Part shown: in pieces, positions 8,754 to 16,876 of the stretch | How the letters are laid out: each line of letters starts with the position of its first letter | Position numbering within the stretch: position 1 is the stretch's first letter | Assembly: GCF_004011505.1 (NCBI RefSeq) | Contig: NZ_SAUN01000001.1 | Span: forward strand, 5,146,001 to 5,210,000 | Origin: Nonomuraea polychroma | GTDB taxonomy: Bacteria; Actinomycetota; Actinomycetes; Streptosporangiales; Streptosporangiaceae | Direction of reading: 5' to 3' | DNA length: 64,000 nt | Position numbers and translations under genes: made by a program | The notes under the pieces: model-generated | Seen by the model: the letters and a program-made list of their open reading frames with translations, nothing else | Database searches by the model: none | Told to the model about the DNA's origin: nothing

Positions 8754-10700
8754 TCAGTCGCCCGCTCCTTCCTCGGCTTCCGTGATGCGCTCGGCGGTCC
8801 ACAGGCGGCGCATCTCCGGGCAATTCTCCAGCAGCTCGCGGAGCGGCCCGCGCCCGGCGACCCGGCCGCGGTCGAGGAGGATGATCTGGTCGGCGCGTTC
8901 GAGTGCGGCCTGCCGGTGCGACACCACCAGGACGGTCGCCGGCCCGCGGCTCGCGATCCGCTCCCACAGCAGGCGCTCGGTCTCGACGTCCAGCGCGGAC
9001 GACAGGTCGTCCACGACCAGCAGCTCCGGATCGCGCACCAGCGCCCGGGCGGCGGTGGCCCGCTGGACCTGGCCACCGGACAGCCGCACGCCGCGCGGGC
9101 CGACGACCGTCTCCAGGCCGTCCGGCATCTCGGCCAGGTCCGCCTCGAAGACCGCCAGGTCCAATGCCCGGTGAATCTCGTCGTCGGTGGCGGGCCGGCC
9201 GAGGAGCAGGTTCTCGCGCAGTGTCTCGGAGAACAGGCGCGGGACCTGGCCCGCGTAGGCGGCACGGTCGGGGACGAGGAAGGTGCCCGGGTCGTCGATC
9301 GGGGTGCCGTTCCAGGAGATCGTGCCGGAGTGCAGCGGCAAGAGGCCGAGCAGGCCGCGGATCAAGGTCGTCTTGCCGGAGCCGACGGCGCCGGTGACGA
9401 CGGTGAAGGTGCCGCGTTCGAGGCGCAGGTCGACGTCGAAGACGCCGCCTCCGCCACCTCCGCCACGTCTTGCGCCACGTCCGCCGCCACCTCCGCCACG
9501 TCTTGCGCCACGTCCGCCGCGGCTGTCGCGGTCGTCGTGATCGCTGGCATCGTCGTGGGCGTCGTGGTGGGCGTCGTGGTGGGCGTCGTGGCGGACCGTC
9601 AGGCCGGAGGCCTCGAGGACGGCCAATCGGTGCCCGACCTGTGAGAGCCCGTCCGCGTCTCTTGGGCGAACCGCCGCCGGTGAGGGCGGGTCGTGGTGAA
9701 GCCAGACGCCGTTGTTCCGGGACAGGTCGTCGGCGGTCTCGTGGGCCGCCATGAGGCGGGTGAGCCGGTCCACGGAGACCGCTGCCTGGGGCAGCCCGTA
9801 CAGGGTTGCGCCGATCGACCGGGGCAAGGCCGTCAGCCAGCCGATGTAGCTCGTGAACAGCGCCAGGTCGCCGACCGTGAACTCCCCGCCGCGCATCGCC
9901 GGCGCGGCCAGCAGCAGCACGAGTCCGATGCTGAGCTCGATCGTCGTGCCGGTGGCGGCGTCGAGGAGGTCGGTCGCCAGCCGGTCCCTGACGGCGGCGT
10001 CGCGCCGGCGGCGGTTGTGCTCCCTGAGCCGCTCCAACGCCGCCTCCTCGGCACCGGCGGTCTTGAGGGCGAGCACGCCGCCGAAGAGCTCGCCGACGTA
10101 CGCCGTCACGGCCGCGCCGAGCACCTTGGAGCGCCGGTGCAGCCGGGCGACCGTCCCTCGCAGTGTCCTGCTCAGCACGCCGACGGCGATCATCGGCACG
10201 ACCAGCACCAGCGTGATCACAGGGTCGATGGACCCCATGATCACCAACGCCGCCGCGGCGAAGACCGTCGTGCCGCCCAGGGTGACGCTCTCGTCGGTGA
10301 AGTCGACCGCCCCGGCCACGTCGTCGCGCAGCCGCGCGACCGACTCGCCGGAGGAGTGCGGCAGGCGGGAGGCGGCGGGGCCGCGTGCGGTGAGGATCGA
10401 ACGCAGCACGTTGGCCCGCAGCAGGGTCGCCGCCGCGCACCACCAGTAGACGCCGTACGTCCACGCGATGACGATCATCACGCCACGGACGATCTCGACA
10501 CCCACGAACGCCGCGCACCACCACAACAACAGCTCCAGGCTCGCCGGCCGGTGCCCGCTGAGCTGGTCGAACACCTGCCGCAACACCAGCCCGCCGGCCA
10601 GCGGTATGACGTGGACCGGCATCCACAACAGCGCGCCGACCAGGTAGCGGCGCAGGTCGAACGTGGCCAGCCGGGTGGCCACCAGCAACACCGGCTTCAT
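8754..10700 (-). CDS. ABC exporter half-transporter with a low-complexity His/Asp-Gly/Arg linker
   Basis: The protein is 648 aa from ATG at 10700, which overlaps the stop of the upstream exporter gene by one base (TGATG). The N-terminal ~330 residues are a six-helix type I exporter domain. The NBD begins around residue 420 with Walker A GAVGSGKTTLIRG, then the signature RLSGGQVQRATAARAL. Walker B is LLVVDDLSSALD, where Asp replaces the usual catalytic Glu, so this half is probably the degenerate site of a heterodimer. Residues ~370-419 are unusual: DAHHDAHHDAH repeats, then Gly/Arg repeats, encoded by perfect 12-bp and 33-bp tandem repeats. It is the last gene of the LanB operon, and its likely role is export of the peptide product. 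It lacks a C39 peptidase domain, so it would not itself cut a leader. Confidence 0.85.
   Translation of the reverse strand: MKPVLLVATRLATFDLRRYLVGALLWMPVHVIPLAGGLVLRQVFDQLSGHRPASLELLLWWCAAFVGVEIVRGVMIVIAWTYGVYWWCAAATLLRANVLRSILTARGPAASRLPHSSGESVARLRDDVAGAVDFTDESVTLGGTTVFAAAALVIMGSIDPVITLVLVVPMIAVGVLSRTLRGTVARLHRRSKVLGAAVTAYVGELFGGVLALKTAGAEEAALERLREHNRRRRDAAVRDRLATDLLDAATGTTIELSIGLVLLLAAPAMRGGEFTVGDLALFTSYIGWLTALPRSIGATLYGLPQAAVSVDRLTRLMAAHETADDLSRNNGVWLHHDPPSPAAVRPRDADGLSQVGHRLAVLEASGLTVRHDAHHDAHHDAHDDASDHDDRDSRGGRGARRGGGGGGRGARRGGGGGGGVFDVDLRLERGTFTVVTGAVGSGKTTLIRGLLGLLPLHSGTISWNGTPIDDPGTFLVPDRAAYAGQVPRLFSETLRENLLLGRPATDDEIHRALDLAVFEADLAEMPDGLETVVGPRGVRLSGGQVQRATAARALVRDPELLVVDDLSSALDVETERLLWERIASRGPATVLVVSHRQAALERADQIILLDRGRVAGRGPLRELLENCPEMRRLWTAERITEAEEGAGD
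9453..9590 (-). repeat. In-frame tandem repeats in the exporter linker (33-bp x2 and 12-bp x3)
   Basis: A perfect 33-bp unit occurs at 9453-9485 and 9486-9518 and encodes an 11-residue Gly/Arg unit. A perfect 12-bp unit occurs three times at 9555-9590 and encodes DAHH-type repeats. Both keep the reading frame and lie between the membrane and ATPase domains. Confidence 0.9.
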
Positions 10701-12451
10701 CACCGGCTCACCCCCGCCAGGTCGAGCAGGCGGCCATAGCGGCTGCGCGGGTCGGCCGCGAGGTCGGCGCGGCGGCCGTACTCGATGATCTTGCCTTGGT
10801 CCAGTACGGCGATCTTGTCCACGCGGGACAGTGAGGAGAGCCGATGCGCGATGATCACGCCGGTTCTGCCGTCGAGCAGCCGGCCGACGCTGTGCTCGAT
10901 GCGGCTTTCCGTGGCCGGGTCGAGCCGGCTCGACGCCTCGTCCAGCACGACGAGCCCCGGGTCGGCCAGGAACGCTCGCGCGAACGCGATGAGCTGGGCC
11001 TCGCCCGCCGAGACGCCGCGTACCTCGGTGTCGAGCCCGTCGGGCAGGGCGGCCAGCCACTCCCCCAGGCCGACGCCGTCGAGGATCTCACGGAGCCGGT
11101 CGTCCCCCGGCGACGGCCTGAACAGCGTCAGGTTGTCGCGCACGCTGGCCGCGAACAGCTGAACGTCCTGCGTGACCACGCCGATCCTGCGGCGCAGGGA
11201 CGCCTGGTCCACCTCGCGCAGGTCCAGCCCGCCCACGCGCGCGACACCCTCGACCGGGTCGTAGAGGCGCAGGACGAGGCGGGCGAGGGTGGTCTTGCCG
11301 CTGCCGGTGCGCCCGACCAGGCCCAGCGTCTCGCCGGGGGCGAGGTCGAGGGTGATGCCGGACAACACCTGCTCGTCGTCGTCCGGGTAGGCGAAGCTGA
11401 CGCCGTCGAGGCGCAGGGCGAGTGGCCCGGACGAGGGCAGCCGGCGCGGGCGGGCGGGTTCGGGGAGTGTGCGGCGTTCGGCCAGCAGGCCGCCGATGCG
11501 GGCGAGGCCGGCCAGCGCGGCCTGGTACTGCCTGATCTGGTCGATCAGCCGCTCGAAGGGCGTCCGTACCATCAGCGTGTACTGGAAGAGCAGCACGGCG
11601 GTGCCGACGGTGAGCGTGCCGGAGCTCATGGCCCAGGCGGCCAGGCCGAGCATGATCGCCGTTCCGGCGGCGAAGGCCACCGACGTGCCGGCCAGGAGCA
11701 TCGTCCCGACGCGGGCGTCGCTGTTCTCGGCGCGGAACAGAGCGGCGCTGACCTGGTGGAAGCGCCGTACCGAGTGCTCTCCCGCGCCGTTGGCCCTGAT
11801 CTCCTCGGCGCCGGCGAGCCGCTCTTCGAGGGCGCCGAACAGGGTCGCGGACGCCGCGCGTGAGCGGGCGGCGGACGGGACGGCCGCCCGCTGGGCGCGG
11901 GCCATGCCGTACCCGATGAGGAGGCAGTACGCCAGCAGCACGCATCCGATGCGCCAGTCGACGCCGAACACGACGACGACCACCCCGGTCAGGAGCAGCA
12001 CGCTGGCCACGACGTCCAGCAGGAACGCGACGACGAAGTCGGCGACGGCCACGACGTCGCCGTCCACGCGCTCGATCAGCTCGCCGGGCGTGTGCCTGCC
12101 GTGGAAGGCCATGTCCAGGCCGAGCGCGTGCCCGGCGAGCCGCTCACGCACGCGGTTGGTGCCGTCCCAGGCGAGCCGGCCGGCCAGCCAGGCGGTCACC
12201 ATCCTGGCGGCCTGTCCGGCGACGGCCAACCCGAGGTAGCCGACGGCGATCAGGCTCAGGTGGCGGATGCTCGCGCCGCCGATCGCGTCGTCGACGAAAC
12301 GGCGGGTGATCTGGGGCCCCGCCAGCGGGAGCGCGGTGGCGGCGGCGATGGCCGCGGCGAGCGCGGCGGCGGGGCGTGGTCCCGGCCGGAGCAGGCGCAG
12401 GACGGAATTGCTATGCGGGGGAATCCCCCGGTCGGTCGTGCGGCGTCTCAA
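10700..12451 (-). CDS. ABC exporter half-transporter, first of a coupled pair
   Basis: The protein is 583 aa. It has a six-helix membrane domain and then an NBD with Walker A GLVGRTGSGKTTLARL (about residue 375), signature VSAGEAQLIAFARAF, Walker B LVVLDEASSRLD and the H-loop IIAHRLSS. The catalytic Glu is present, which complements the degenerate partner encoded next. Start: TTG at 12451. An in-frame TGA lies just upstream, and there is no ATG or GTG for many codons downstream, so TTG is the best choice. This start has only a poor SD and lies inside a 34-codon ORF that has an excellent SD. Translation is therefore probably coupled to that small ORF. Together the two halves should form a heterodimeric exporter for the product of this locus. 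Confidence 0.85.
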   Translation of the reverse strand: MRRRTTDRGIPPHSNSVLRLLRPGPRPAAALAAAIAAATALPLAGPQITRRFVDDAIGGASIRHLSLIAVGYLGLAVAGQAARMVTAWLAGRLAWDGTNRVRERLAGHALGLDMAFHGRHTPGELIERVDGDVVAVADFVVAFLLDVVASVLLLTGVVVVVFGVDWRIGCVLLAYCLLIGYGMARAQRAAVPSAARSRAASATLFGALEERLAGAEEIRANGAGEHSVRRFHQVSAALFRAENSDARVGTMLLAGTSVAFAAGTAIMLGLAAWAMSSGTLTVGTAVLLFQYTLMVRTPFERLIDQIRQYQAALAGLARIGGLLAERRTLPEPARPRRLPSSGPLALRLDGVSFAYPDDDEQVLSGITLDLAPGETLGLVGRTGSGKTTLARLVLRLYDPVEGVARVGGLDLREVDQASLRRRIGVVTQDVQLFAASVRDNLTLFRPSPGDDRLREILDGVGLGEWLAALPDGLDTEVRGVSAGEAQLIAFARAFLADPGLVVLDEASSRLDPATESRIEHSVGRLLDGRTGVIIAHRLSSLSRVDKIAVLDQGKIIEYGRRADLAADPRSRYGRLLDLAGVSR

Positions 12452-12515
12452 GAAGCGTCATGCCCTTTGCAGAGAAGGAGTCAGGGTGCTGGGGGGACAT
12501 GAACGCTTCCCGCAT
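12411..12515 (-). CDS. Small SD-preceded ORF, candidate RiPP precursor or leader peptide
   Basis: The ORF is 34 codons from ATG 12515 to TAG 12411. It has a near-ideal SD (AGAGGAGG at 12522-12529, six-base spacing), the best in this operon. The peptide starts MREAFMSPQHPDSFSAKG and ends HDRPGDSPA. It has six Ser/Thr residues and no Cys. Its last 41 bases overlap the start of the exporter gene in another frame. Third-position GC is lower than in neighbouring genes, which is common for precursor peptides. It could be the substrate of the LanB protein, a translational coupler for the exporter, or both. I cannot identify it by family. Confidence 0.5.
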   Translation of the reverse strand: MREAFMSPQHPDSFSAKGMTLLETPHDRPGDSPA

Positions 12516-12635
12516 CTGGGGCCTCCTCTGATCGCCGGGTTTCCGCTGCGGGTGAGTACAGCAGCCGGCCGCGTCCCGGGGCAACCGATTTATCGGCGTC
12601 CCGCGATCCCGGGGCACTGCGGACCCGGGGAGCAT

Positions 12636-12862
12636 TCAGCAGTCCCTGAGGATGCCGGCTCTGGCCAGCTGGGCCGTGAGGCGTTAGCGGGTGAGGGCGG
12701 CGAGGCCGTCGAGGGCGTGAGGGTCGGCGGCGAGCCGGCCGGGCAGGAGGCCGGGGAGCGGGCGGGTCACCAGCTGCTCGTTGAGGTCGAGAGCTCCATT
12801 CCGGCAGGCGGCACGACCTCGGTCGTGGAGTCGGTGAGCGGGGGCACGACGAGCAGGTCCAT
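12636..12862 (-). pseudogene. LanB-coupled small ORF, apparently frameshifted
   Basis: The ATG at 12862 overlaps the LanB stop by one base (TGATG) and has a strong SD (GGGGGAGG, seven-base spacing). As written, translation gives 31 residues (starts MDLLVVPPLTDSTTEV, ends MELSTSTSSW) and stops at 12767. Third-position GC then continues strongly in a different frame from about 12800 (ALDLNEQLVTRPLPGLL, then ADPHALDGLAALTR). That frame meets TAA at 12684-12686 and stays coding-like to TGA at 12636 (RLTAQLARAGILRDC). It may be a ~76-residue gene broken by a one-base deletion and a nonsense change. Alternatively, the 31-residue Ser/Thr-rich product is a real precursor. I do not recognise the family. 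Confidence 0.55.
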
Positions 12863-15201
12863 CAGCCGTCCTCCCCCGCACGCGCGGCCGGCCGCAGGTA
12901 GACGCAGCGCAGCCGGGCGGCGAAGCGTTGCCCGCCGTCGCGTAGCCAGCACTCCTCAGGCCCCGGCAGCGTCTCGGTCAGGGTGAGCCGCTCCGCCTTG
13001 CCGGCCAGGCGGGCCAGCTCCTCGATCAGCGCCGGCGCGCGGGTGTCGATGTAGACGGGTCTTCGCTCGGCGGCCGCGAAGAACGTGCGGGGCAGATCGT
13101 GGCGGTCGCGCAGGCGGGCCATGGCCAGCAGCAGCTCGCGATCTCCCCCGGCCCGGCCGAGCGCGTCGAACGCGAGCCTGCCCAGCCGCCACCGCCGCCG
13201 CGAGATGACGACGTTTCCCCACGTCAGGCGGGGTGTCCGGGGCAGGTCCTGCAGGACGGGAGGCCGGAGTCTCGGCAGGCCGAACGCGGTGTGGAGGGCG
13301 TGCCCGGGCTCGCCGTTGTGGAACATCAGCGGCTCGTCGGTGCCCTTGGCGTGCAGGACGGCCCGGTGGCCGTCGCTCCGCACGTACAGGTCGTCGATGC
13401 CGACGCGGCGCCGCCGCGGGTCCGCCGCCGCGCCCCCGGACTCCAGGACGGGCCCCGGGAGTTCCAGCGAGGGCAGGCCGTCGGCGCCGGGCGAGATGAT
13501 CGTGAGGGCGGTGAACCCGCGCAGCGCCCGCGCGATGGCCGCACCGGCTCCGTCCCCCTCGGCCGAGCTCCGCGGGCTCGCGGAGCCGGCACCCTCGCGG
13601 TGAAAGCGGAGTTCCCACGGCGTGAGCAGCGGCGCGTCGTCGAGCCCGTCGAGCACCAGCGGGGTCACGCCCGGCTCGTACGCCTCCAGCGACGGCGCGG
13701 CCACCATGACGTCGGCCGCGCACACCACGGGCGCGGCCGGAGCAACGGGCTCCCCCAACAGCTCGGCGAGGTCCAGGGCGACGGCGTCGGGATCCGCGTC
13801 GCGGACGAGCCCGGCGATCCGGTCGCCGCGCTGGATCGCCAGATTCCCCGCCGCGGGCAGCGCCTCGGCCAGATCGAACGTGCCCGGGCCGAGCCGCCCG
13901 GCGAGCAGCCGGTTGGTGCGCAGCCTGGTCAGCTCGGCGTCCTCGGCGAGCGGGCCGAGCGCCCTGGGCACCCGGTCCCGCAGGTCGGCGGCGAGCGGGT
14001 CGCCGATGGTGACGTGCAGCGTGCCGGCCGCGGCCTCGTACACGACGACCCGCTCCTCGCGCCCGGTCCGCCGGCCGCCGGCGAGGGCCTCGATCCTGCT
14101 CTGCACGGCCAGCTTCACGTCGGGCGAGGCGGCGGGATAACGCTCGAGCAGGTCGGCGATCTCCCTGACGCGCTGCCCCACGGACAGGTCGGCCCCGGCG
14201 GCGGACCGCGGCCGGATGAACGCCCGCCGCCGCTGCGCGGGCGCGCCTCGCGCCGGTAGGAGCCCCGGCTCCGGCACGGCGGGGGGCTCTTCGCCAGGGA
14301 GCCGGTCGCGGAGCCAGGCGAGCGGGTCGGGGATGGTGGCGGGCGGGCACAGGTCGTGGGTGAGCAGCCCGCGGCGCACCGCCACGGCGAGCGCCGCCGA
14401 GGCCCGTTCCAATCCCGTGCCGGTCTCGGCGGCGATCTCGGCGAGCGTGCGGCGGCCGTCGCAGTGTCCGGCGAAGGCGGCGCCGTCGTACGCGGCGCCC
14501 GTCCCGGTCCGCCGCCGCGGCACCAGAGCGCCGACGAGCGCGGGGTCGGTCAGGATGCGCTGCTGGAGCGCCTCACCGATGTGGGAGGCGGGGTAGGCGA
14601 TCCGCCGTGCGCATTCGCGGTGCCCGGCCCAGGTGTATCCGCTGTCCCGGCCGGGCTCGATGCGGGCGAAGTCGATCGGGGCGTAGAAGCCGGTCCGCGC
14701 GCACTGGGCGGCCAGCCGCTGCAGGTACGGGGCGAGCCGCCGGGCGGCCTCGGCCGGGTTGGAGGGCGGCGTTGCCCGTCGCCGCAGGTTTCGGTAGGCG
14801 GCGGGGGCCGAGCCGACCAGGGCGTCGAGGAAGCGTTCGTCGGCCGCCACCGCGGCGGCGGCCGTCCTTACCCGCGCCGCGTCGGCGGCGACCACGTCGG
14901 CCAGGGCGAGACGCGCCTCTTCCAGCAGGCCCGTGACCCGGTTCCAATCGGCCAGCCAGTCGGCGGAGCCGGGCGTGCCGGGCGGCAGCGGACGGAGCCG
15001 GCGCAGGCGGGCGCGGAGCCCGCGCGGCAGCCGTCCGCCATCCTGCGGGCAGGCGAGCAGGTCGAGGGCCTGCCGTTCCAGCCGTACGACCGTCGCCGCC
15101 GTCTCGGCCGCCCGCGGGTAGGCCAGTGACAGGACGAGCTCCCAGGGGAACCCGGCGCTGCGGACGACCACGGCCGGCAACAGGGTCCATTCGGCTGCCA
15201 T
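12862..15201 (-). CDS. Stand-alone LanB glutamylation-domain protein (lantibiotic dehydratase N-terminal type, PEARL-like size)
   Basis: The protein is 779 aa. Start: ATG 15201 with GGGAGG upstream. The opening VVVRSAGFPWELVLSLAYPR and the C-terminal PRTPRLTWGNVVISRRRWRL, with RPVYIDTRAPALIEELARL and LTLTETLPGPEECWL, match the Lant_dehydr_N/glutamylation domain. Full LanB enzymes carry a further ~300-residue SpaB_C-like elimination domain, which is absent here and not found elsewhere in the window. LanB proteins of this architecture either work with a separate elimination protein or act as peptide aminoacyl-tRNA ligases that add amino acids to a peptide C-terminus. Both kinds use aminoacyl-tRNA. 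It is the first gene of a minus-strand operon with small ORFs and an exporter pair. The exact reaction is inference. Confidence 0.82.
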   Translation of the reverse strand: MAAEWTLLPAVVVRSAGFPWELVLSLAYPRAAETAATVVRLERQALDLLACPQDGGRLPRGLRARLRRLRPLPPGTPGSADWLADWNRVTGLLEEARLALADVVAADAARVRTAAAAVAADERFLDALVGSAPAAYRNLRRRATPPSNPAEAARRLAPYLQRLAAQCARTGFYAPIDFARIEPGRDSGYTWAGHRECARRIAYPASHIGEALQQRILTDPALVGALVPRRRTGTGAAYDGAAFAGHCDGRRTLAEIAAETGTGLERASAALAVAVRRGLLTHDLCPPATIPDPLAWLRDRLPGEEPPAVPEPGLLPARGAPAQRRRAFIRPRSAAGADLSVGQRVREIADLLERYPAASPDVKLAVQSRIEALAGGRRTGREERVVVYEAAAGTLHVTIGDPLAADLRDRVPRALGPLAEDAELTRLRTNRLLAGRLGPGTFDLAEALPAAGNLAIQRGDRIAGLVRDADPDAVALDLAELLGEPVAPAAPVVCAADVMVAAPSLEAYEPGVTPLVLDGLDDAPLLTPWELRFHREGAGSASPRSSAEGDGAGAAIARALRGFTALTIISPGADGLPSLELPGPVLESGGAAADPRRRRVGIDDLYVRSDGHRAVLHAKGTDEPLMFHNGEPGHALHTAFGLPRLRPPVLQDLPRTPRLTWGNVVISRRRWRLGRLAFDALGRAGGDRELLLAMARLRDRHDLPRTFFAAAERRPVYIDTRAPALIEELARLAGKAERLTLTETLPGPEECWLRDGGQRFAARLRCVYLRPAARAGEDG

Positions 15202-15706
15202 GTACGCGCCTCCCTTTCTCCCGCGGCGAATTCAGAAAAGCACGATCAAACCAGAGCCTTGCAAGATCACTTTCTTCTGTCAATGCATTGTCGCACGCAA
15301 GGTAAAAGAGGGTGGTGACCGAACGTAAATGCAACTCACGGCTAATCTCCCGCCAACAACAGCAAATGCCTCCAATTGGGACACGACCTGTTTACTCTGC
15401 GTAGTCACTAACCCATCCTGCCTGGACAACGCGTGAGAGGCGAACAGGAAGACGTCCAGACAGAGACGGGGAATTCTCTCTCGCAGAATGGCGGAGAATT
15501 CTCACCGGCGAATATAGGGCAGGCGTCCGGCCGCCGCCCGCACGATGACCGTTCCGGCGCGCCTGCGAATTGCCTTCCCCGTGGCCGTCGTCGTTTATCG
15601 CGGCCCTTTCGCAGCGCGCCCCGGCGAACAGGTGCACATCGCCGTGAACCGGTCACTCCATCGGCGCGTACCTACACACATCGGACACGTGTTCCATGGA
15701 GGTGTC
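15202..15706. promoter_or_regulatory. Divergent control region between the LanB and PLP-enzyme genes
   Basis: This 505-base region is AT-rich toward the LanB side. It contains a TTGACA-like hexamer on the minus strand (about 15280). Two palindromic boxes are centred 25 bp apart: GAGAATTCTC at 15494-15503, and GAATTCTC preceded by GGGG at 15467-15478. These could be binding sites for a regulator of both transcripts. Weak plus-strand frames exist (from 15433 and 15545), but they lack an SD and I do not call them. Confidence 0.5.
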
Positions 15707-16870
15707 GTGGAGCTCAGCCTCTTGCGTACACAGGCGCACAGCCCGTCGTACTTCTCACTGATGCGCAGCTCGTCCGGAGAGCGCGCCCCAGTGGATTTCT
15801 GCATACCGTGCAACCCGTACTTCCCGACGCCGGAAATCTTCGAGCACCTCGGGAGGAATCTGGAGACGATACTGAAGTTCTATCCGAGCGACGCGGGCAC
15901 GATCACCGAGGAGCTCTGCTCCACGCTCGGTCTGCACCCCAAGACGGTCGCCATGGGCAACGGGTCGACCGAACTGATCACCTGGATCGACCACCTCCTG
16001 GTACGGGAGAGCCTCGCGGTGCCGATCCCCACCTTCGGCCGCTGGACCGACCAGCCGCTGGAGACCGGCAAACGGGTGGACATGTATCCGCTGCTGGAGA
16101 GCCGCAACTTCGCCCTCGACGTGAACGACTACGTCTCGTTCATCCGCATGCGCGGCTCCCGCGTCGCGGTCATCTGCAACCCCAACAACCCGGACGGGGG
16201 CTACCTGCCGAAACACGAGGTCGTGCGGCTCATGGACAAGCTCATCGACCTGGACCTGGTGATCATCGACGAGTCGTTCGGCGACTTCGTGGACGCCGAG
16301 CCGTACCCGGGCGTGGCCGCGGAGGCCGCGGTGCGGCCGAACGTGATCGTGCTGCGCAGCCTGGGCAAGAACTTCGGCCTGCACGGCATCCGCTTCGGCT
16401 ACATGGTCGCCAATCCGGCGCTGGCCGGCCGGGTGCGCGACGCGCTGCCCAAGTGGAACCTGAACTCGTTCGCCGAGGTCATCGTGTTCATGATGAAGCA
16501 GTTCGTCGTGGAGTACCAGGACAGCCTCAAGCGGCTGGCCAACGACAGGCGGGCGATGTTCCAGCAGCTCAGCACCATGCCGGGGTTGTCGGTGTTCGCC
16601 TCGCAGGGCAACTTCCTGCTGGTGAAGCTGCCGCCGGGCCAGGACGGGGTACCGCTGCGCGACCACCTGCTGACCGAGCACGGCGTGTACGTCCGCGAGT
16701 GCGGCAACAAGCTGGGCACCACCAGCCAGTTCCTGCGACTGGTGGTGCGGCCGCAGGAGGACGTGCGGCGGCTGCTGATCGGGATGACGCAGTTCCTGTA
16801 CTCGGGCAGCCTGCACGAGATCCCGGTGATCGGCCTGCACCACCGGCACGCCAACCCGCTGTCCGCTTGA
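15707..16870 (+). CDS. PLP-dependent class I/II aminotransferase fold enzyme (HisC/CobD-like)
   Basis: The protein is 387 aa. Start: GTG 15707 with GGAGG at about 15698, which is better supported than the open frame reaching back to 15545. Fold type I features are CNPNNPDGGYL (substrate and PLP loop), LVIIDESFGDF (Asp contacting the PLP nitrogen) and SLGKNFGLHGIRFGY (PLP Lys, then the Arg that anchors carboxylate or phosphate). This layout is shared by histidinol-phosphate aminotransferase and threonine-phosphate decarboxylase. It is not near cobalamin genes, and the his genes are 27 kb away. It is divergent from the LanB operon and may act on an amino acid in that pathway, which is inference. 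Transamination and decarboxylation cannot be separated from sequence alone. Confidence 0.82.
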   Translation: MELSLLRTQAHSPSYFSLMRSSSGERAPVDFCIPCNPYFPTPEIFEHLGRNLETILKFYPSDAGTITEELCSTLGLHPKTVAMGNGSTELITWIDHLLVRESLAVPIPTFGRWTDQPLETGKRVDMYPLLESRNFALDVNDYVSFIRMRGSRVAVICNPNNPDGGYLPKHEVVRLMDKLIDLDLVIIDESFGDFVDAEPYPGVAAEAAVRPNVIVLRSLGKNFGLHGIRFGYMVANPALAGRVRDALPKWNLNSFAEVIVFMMKQFVVEYQDSLKRLANDRRAMFQQLSTMPGLSVFASQGNFLLVKLPPGQDGVPLRDHLLTEHGVYVRECGNKLGTTSQFLRLVVRPQEDVRRLLIGMTQFLYSGSLHEIPVIGLHHRHANPLSA

Positions 16871-16876
16871 GACGGC

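Noticed and set aside
9447..9600. Regular short repeats that could look like a CRISPR or satellite array
   Set aside because: The repeats are contiguous, have no spacers and keep the reading frame of the exporter linker. No cas genes are present.
6847..10626. A 1,259-codon open frame on the minus strand
   Set aside because: Only its last 125 codons (the YchJ-like protein) look coding. The rest crosses the sirtuin, the plus-strand coiled-coil gene and the exporter in the wrong frame, a common effect of very high GC.
8754..11060. Longer 768-residue version of the second exporter subunit
   Set aside because: Residues before ATG 10700 overlap the first exporter gene in another frame and match nothing. 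The TGATG overlap supports the shorter start.
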